Source of the DNA: an uncultured Flavobacteriaceae bacterium
GTDB lineage: Bacteria; Bacteroidota; Bacteroidia; Flavobacteriales; Flavobacteriaceae
Direction: 5' to 3'
DNA length: 64,000 bases
Assembly (NCBI GenBank): GCA_947504035.1
Contig: CANNGA010000005.1
Location: 186,001-250,000 of the forward strand
Below the pieces are notes generated by a model, which had not been told where the DNA came from, searched no databases, and saw nothing but the letters and a program-made list of their open reading frames with translations. The translations under genes were made by a program, and so were the position numbers. Below, in pieces: positions 61,208 through 64,000 of the stretch (positions within the stretch are counted from its first letter, which is position 1; the number at the start of each line of letters is the position of its first letter).

Positions 61208-61972
61208 ATGCAATATATAAAACATCTTATTTTAAGTGCTTTAGCACTCAACATGCTCTCTTGTGGCTTTTTAGAGGATAAAACCAAAGATTTTAACAAG
61301 AATAAAGCTACAAAATCTCAACCTGAAGTACAAAAAAACATGAATGATTATATCGATAGTTATGACATAATTCCTAATATGACACATCCAAAATTAAAAC
61401 TATTAAGTTCTGCTTTTAAGAAACAAGAGCATCGTTTTGAAATAGACCGCTGTGCATTTAAATATAATGGGAAATCATTTTTTATTGGAGATACTATGGA
61501 AAAAATAAAATCAATTTTTGGAGCCCCTGACTCTCCTCATGTTCCTACTCAAAATATAAAAACTGTTAGAATACAATACAAAGAATTAAAAATTTTATTC
61601 AAATTTTCTGAATCTGATAAAAAACTCAAAGCTTTTAAAATATCATTCACAAACCAATATGATGGATTACTTCCTAAGTTTAATATTATTTTATTTCATA
61701 ATGTTCCTTATGCGCTCAGTATGACACTTAATGAATTTATGGAATTATCGAACCTAGATCACAATAAATTAAGACATAATATAGCGGCATTTTACATTCG
61801 TCAAAAAAAATGTTTCCCTACAAATAGCGAATATACAATTTACACTTCTTTGGATTCTGAACCAATATACAATAGTGTTGGAGGTGGGCATATCACTATG
61901 AGAGGTGATTTTAAACCAGAAAGTTCAAAATTGATAGAAAGTATATATATCAAAAAAGAAAAATTAAAGTAA
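61208..61972 (+). CDS. Array lipoprotein 5, most divergent copy
   Basis: 254 aa. After the shared signal and GFLEDKTKD, it switches to an unrelated linker (FNKNKATKSQPEVQKNMNDY) and keeps only the skeleton HPKLKLLSSAFKKQEHRFEI, FFIGDTMEKIKSIFGAPDS and GGGHITMRGDFKPESS. It is strongly AT-rich throughout after codon 27. It looks like an older or independently acquired member to which the common 5' end was joined. Confidence 0.72.
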   Translation: MQYIKHLILSALALNMLSCGFLEDKTKDFNKNKATKSQPEVQKNMNDYIDSYDIIPNMTHPKLKLLSSAFKKQEHRFEIDRCAFKYNGKSFFIGDTMEKIKSIFGAPDSPHVPTQNIKTVRIQYKELKILFKFSESDKKLKAFKISFTNQYDGLLPKFNIILFHNVPYALSMTLNEFMELSNLDHNKLRHNIAAFYIRQKKCFPTNSEYTIYTSLDSEPIYNSVGGGHITMRGDFKPESSKLIESIYIKKEKLK

Positions 61973-61989
61973 CCAAAGTAATTTTATTT

Positions 61990-62076
61990 ATGGCAGGACA
62001 ACCAATAGCAACCGTAGGTAACATGCACATCTGCCCCATGTGCAGCGGCACTATATTACATGAATTTACAAACTAA
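61990..62076 (+). pseudogene. PAAR stub 5
   Basis: 28 codons: MAGQPIATVGNMHICPMCSG, then TILHEFTN and stop. The intergenic bases before it (CAAAGTAATTTTATTT) differ from those before stubs 2-4, so the stub is conserved more than its flank. Confidence 0.85.
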
Positions 62077-62097
62077 AAACAACAAATAGCACTATAA

Positions 62098-62841
62098 ATG
62101 CAACACATAAAATACCTTATTTTAAGCACTTTAGTACTCAACATGCTCTCTTGTGGCTTTTTAGAGGATAAAACCAAAGATAACGAAGCTATGGCAGTAA
62201 CAGTACAAGACACCACAGCGCAAAACGTCCCTACAGATGGCTATATCGTAACACCTCATGTGGCACACCCCAAATTTAAAGCCCTTAGTGCCGCCTTCGA
62301 AACACAAGAACACCGTTTTGAAATAGACCGTTGTGAATTTAAATACAATGGAAAATCTTTTTTCTTTAAAGAAACCTATGATGATATCATCAAAATTTTT
62401 GGAAAACCTAATGAAGCACCGATCTATACATTTGATGAAGAATTATATAGTATAAAATATAAAGAACTAAAACTTACAGTAGTTTTCACATCTGGAACAA
62501 ATAGCTTTATGGCATTATCCTTAAGAGTTAGCGATTATAAAGGACATGAGGATACTCCTTATAAAATAGTAATGTTCAGAAAAACACCGTATCATTTAGA
62601 CATGACCTTAAACGAATTTATGGAACTATCCGATTTACAACATGGCAGCACGCTAAAGCATGATACTGCAGCTTTTTATATCATAAATGAACAAATCTGC
62701 GATTCTAAACTAAAAACAGGTACAGGAATTGGGTCTACTCCTAATTATCATAGTACAGGTGTTGGACATGTCACTATAAGAGGAGAGTTCAATCCCGAAT
62801 CTACAGGTCCTATAAAGAATTTTAGCATAGGGTTAGAATAA
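62098..62841 (+). CDS. Array lipoprotein 6
   Basis: 247 aa with the standard front (NEAMAVTVQDTTAQNVPTDG). FFFKETYDDIIKIFGKPNE replaces the usual FFIGDTEEKI, the core is of the type in copy 4, and the C-terminal section (LQHGSTLKHDTAAFYIINEQ) is nearly identical to copy 7. It is thus a three-part mosaic of other copies. Confidence 0.72.
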   Translation: MQHIKYLILSTLVLNMLSCGFLEDKTKDNEAMAVTVQDTTAQNVPTDGYIVTPHVAHPKFKALSAAFETQEHRFEIDRCEFKYNGKSFFFKETYDDIIKIFGKPNEAPIYTFDEELYSIKYKELKLTVVFTSGTNSFMALSLRVSDYKGHEDTPYKIVMFRKTPYHLDMTLNEFMELSDLQHGSTLKHDTAAFYIINEQICDSKLKTGTGIGSTPNYHSTGVGHVTIRGEFNPESTGPIKNFSIGLE

Positions 62842-62877
62842 CAATTTATGACCACTAATATATAAACAATTAAAATC

Positions 62878-62958
62878 ATGGCAAGAAAACCAATAGCAAC
62901 CGTAGGCAGCAGGCACGTCTGCCCCATATACGGTACGCCATACCACATAAATTCGTAA
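62878..62958 (+). pseudogene. PAAR stub 6, altered tail
   Basis: 26 codons: MARKPIATVGSRHVCP, then IYGTPYHINS and stop. Around the CPMCSGT codons the DNA is changed to CCATATACGGTACGCC, and the following bases (ACCACATAAATTCGTAA) are those of stub 2 read in another frame. Confidence 0.82.
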
Positions 62959-62985
62959 ATTACAGATCATAAATAACACTTTTAA

Positions 62986-63726
62986 ATGCAACACATAAAA
63001 CACCTTATTTTAAGTGCTTTAGCACTCAACATCCTCTCATGCGGCTTTTTAGAGGATAAAACCAAAGGCAACGAAGCTATGGCAGCAACAGAACAAGACA
63101 CTACAGCGCAAAACGCCCCTGCAGATGGCTATATCGTAACACCTCATGTGGCACACCCCAAATTTAAAGCCCTTAGTGCCGCCTTCGAAACACAAGAACA
63201 CCGTTTTGAAATAGACCGTTGTGAATTTAAATACAATGGAAAATCTTTTTTTATTGGGGATACTGAAGAAAAAATTATAGAAATTTTTGGAAAACCTGAC
63301 GAAACATTTATGCCGACTCACAAAAAAGTTATTTATTTTGACTATAAAGCATTACACATTACCATAAAAATTGATTATAAGACAAAAAAAACACTAAATT
63401 ATTCTCATAGATTTAGAGATTATAAAGGGAAATTTAAATTACCTTTTGATATAGTTTTATTCAGAAAAGTACCTTATCAGCTAGATATGACCTTAAACGA
63501 ATTTATGGAACTATCCGATTTACAACATGGCAGTACACTAAAGCATGATACTGCTGCTTTTTATATCATAAATGAACAAATCTGCGATTCTAAACTAAAA
63601 ACAGGTACAGGAATTGGGTCTACTCCTAATTATCATAGTACAGGTGTTGGACATGTCACTATAAGAGGAGAATTCAATCCAGAATCTACAGGTCCTATAA
63701 AGAATTTTAAAATAGGATTAAAATAA
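62986..63726 (+). CDS. Array lipoprotein 7
   Basis: 246 aa. Standard front (NEAMAATEQDTTAQNAPADG), a distinct core (KPDETFMPTHKKVIYFDYKA, then LHITIKIDYKTKKTLNYSH) and the same end as copy 6 (STLKHDTAAFYIINEQICDS). The core start resembles the PTQNIK segment of copy 5. The gene is intact. Confidence 0.72.
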   Translation: MQHIKHLILSALALNILSCGFLEDKTKGNEAMAATEQDTTAQNAPADGYIVTPHVAHPKFKALSAAFETQEHRFEIDRCEFKYNGKSFFIGDTEEKIIEIFGKPDETFMPTHKKVIYFDYKALHITIKIDYKTKKTLNYSHRFRDYKGKFKLPFDIVLFRKVPYQLDMTLNEFMELSDLQHGSTLKHDTAAFYIINEQICDSKLKTGTGIGSTPNYHSTGVGHVTIRGEFNPESTGPIKNFKIGLK

Positions 63727-63762
63727 CAGTTTATGACCACTAATATATAAACAACTAAAATC

Positions 63763-63843
63763 ATGGCAGGACAACCAATAGCAACCGTAGGCAGCAGGCA
63801 TGTCTGCCCCATATACGGTACGCCGTACCACATAAATTCGTAA
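63763..63843 (+). pseudogene. PAAR stub 7, altered tail
   Basis: 26 codons: MAGQPIATVGSRHVCP, then IYGTPYHINS and stop. Same altered tail as stub 6 with a single silent change (CCA to CCG). Units 6 and 7 therefore share a recent duplication that includes lipoprotein end, spacer and stub. Confidence 0.82.
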
Positions 63844-63870
63844 ATTACAGATCATAAATAACACTTTTAA

Positions 63871-64000
63871 ATGCAACACATAAAACACCTTATTTTAAGC
63901 ACTTTAGTACTCAACATGCTCTCTTGTGGCTTTTTAGAGGATAAAACCAAAGACAACGAAGCTATGGCAGTAACAGTACAAGACACTACAGCGCAAAACG
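63871..64000 (+). CDS. Array lipoprotein 8, cut by the window edge
   Basis: The first 43 codons (MQHIKHLILSTLVLNMLSCG, then FLEDKTKDNEAMAVTVQDTT) are the standard front. The spacer before it matches that before copy 7. The core and end lie outside the window, so the array has at least eight members. Confidence 0.8.
   Translation, partial: MQHIKHLILSTLVLNMLSCGFLEDKTKDNEAMAVTVQDTTAQN

Larger units (their letters stand above)
57750..64000 (+). repeat. Tandem array of lipoprotein plus truncated-PAAR units
   Basis: Lipoprotein starts fall at 57750, 58631, 59487, 60343, 61208, 62098, 62986 and 63871, giving unit lengths of about 881, 856, 856, 865, 890, 888 and 885 bp. Each complete unit is lipoprotein gene, PAAR 5' stub, and a 35-60 bp spacer. 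The first 300 bp of each lipoprotein and the first 45 bp of each stub are close to identical; the lipoprotein core varies. The array continues past the window. Confidence 0.92.

Noticed and set aside
57750-64000. Reading the array as a phage tail or eCIS tail-fibre bank
   Set aside because: All units encode lipoproteins with export signals, and the neighbouring genes (tssO, tssK, tssN, NlpC) belong to a T6SS.

Overview
The window is a stretch of an AT-rich chromosome of a Bacteroidota bacterium, most likely a marine-type Flavobacteriaceae. The reasons are a T9SS-sorted secreted protein, a Bacteroidota-type (subtype iii) type VI secretion system with TssO- and TssN-like proteins, TAnnTTTG-type promoter elements, no clear Shine-Dalgarno sites, and many short-leader lipoproteins. 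No rRNA, tRNA or CRISPR was seen.

Layout. 1-5 kb: the end of a Maf gene, a lipoprotein, MscS and CorA channels, then a small accessory patch with a SymE-like gene facing an XRE regulator across two palindromic operators. 5-16 kb: nitrate ABC transporter (nrtABCD plus an outer-membrane barrel), then a haem/redox cluster (multihaem cytochrome c, flavin/2Fe-2S reductase, small membrane protein, DUF3365-type haem lipoprotein, globin) and a Crp/Fnr regulator with an N-terminal Cys cluster. 16-23.5 kb: molybdenum cofactor genes (moeA, ModE-like HTH, TauE/SafE, mobA, moaD, moaE, moaCB fusion, moaA), interrupted by two four-helix-bundle genes (one nonsense-broken) that sit between inverted or hairpin repeats. 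23.5-28 kb: a phosphatidylserine decarboxylase-like protein and an 861-residue T9SS cargo. 28-34.5 kb: a tight seven-gene signalling operon holding two candidate nitric oxide sensors, H-NOX and FIST (NosP-type), with two histidine kinases, an Hpt protein and two response regulators. 35-41.4 kb: NarK-type transporter, a nitrate reductase fused to an FAD/BFD electron-input module, and a nitrite-reductase-like protein that lacks siroheme cysteines and carries a rubredoxin tail. 41.8-44.5 kb: a coiled-coil secreted protein, a small lipoprotein, a NarL-type regulator and RidA. 44.6-64 kb: T6SS baseplate, membrane and tube genes (tssO, K, P-like, F, E, an NlpC/P60 lipoprotein, tssG, tssN, two Hcp), a putative effector/immunity pair and VgrG. 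VgrG is followed by a tandem array of at least eight paralogous lipoproteins.

How it fits together. Most of 5-44 kb is one nitrate/NO programme: two nitrate import routes, the molybdenum cofactor pathway for the reductase, the reductase, a globin/reductase pair that could detoxify NO, and NO/redox sensors. Five genes in this part (nrtA, globin, crp/fnr, narK-like transporter, narL-like regulator) carry the same 16-bp palindrome, TAAGTA-N4-TACTTA, 21-35 bp before the start codon. It is proposed as the operator of the Crp/Fnr protein encoded here.

The least ordinary region is 57.7-64.0 kb. Seven complete lipoprotein genes and the start of an eighth repeat every 856-890 bp. Each complete copy is followed by the first 15-24 codons of a PAAR gene, cut at nearly the same point. 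The lipoproteins share near-identical ends and a variable core. This looks like an amplified bank of T6SS immunity-type lipoproteins whose PAAR/effector partners have been lost, leaving the PAAR 5' ends as repeated homology blocks. The array runs off the right edge of the window.
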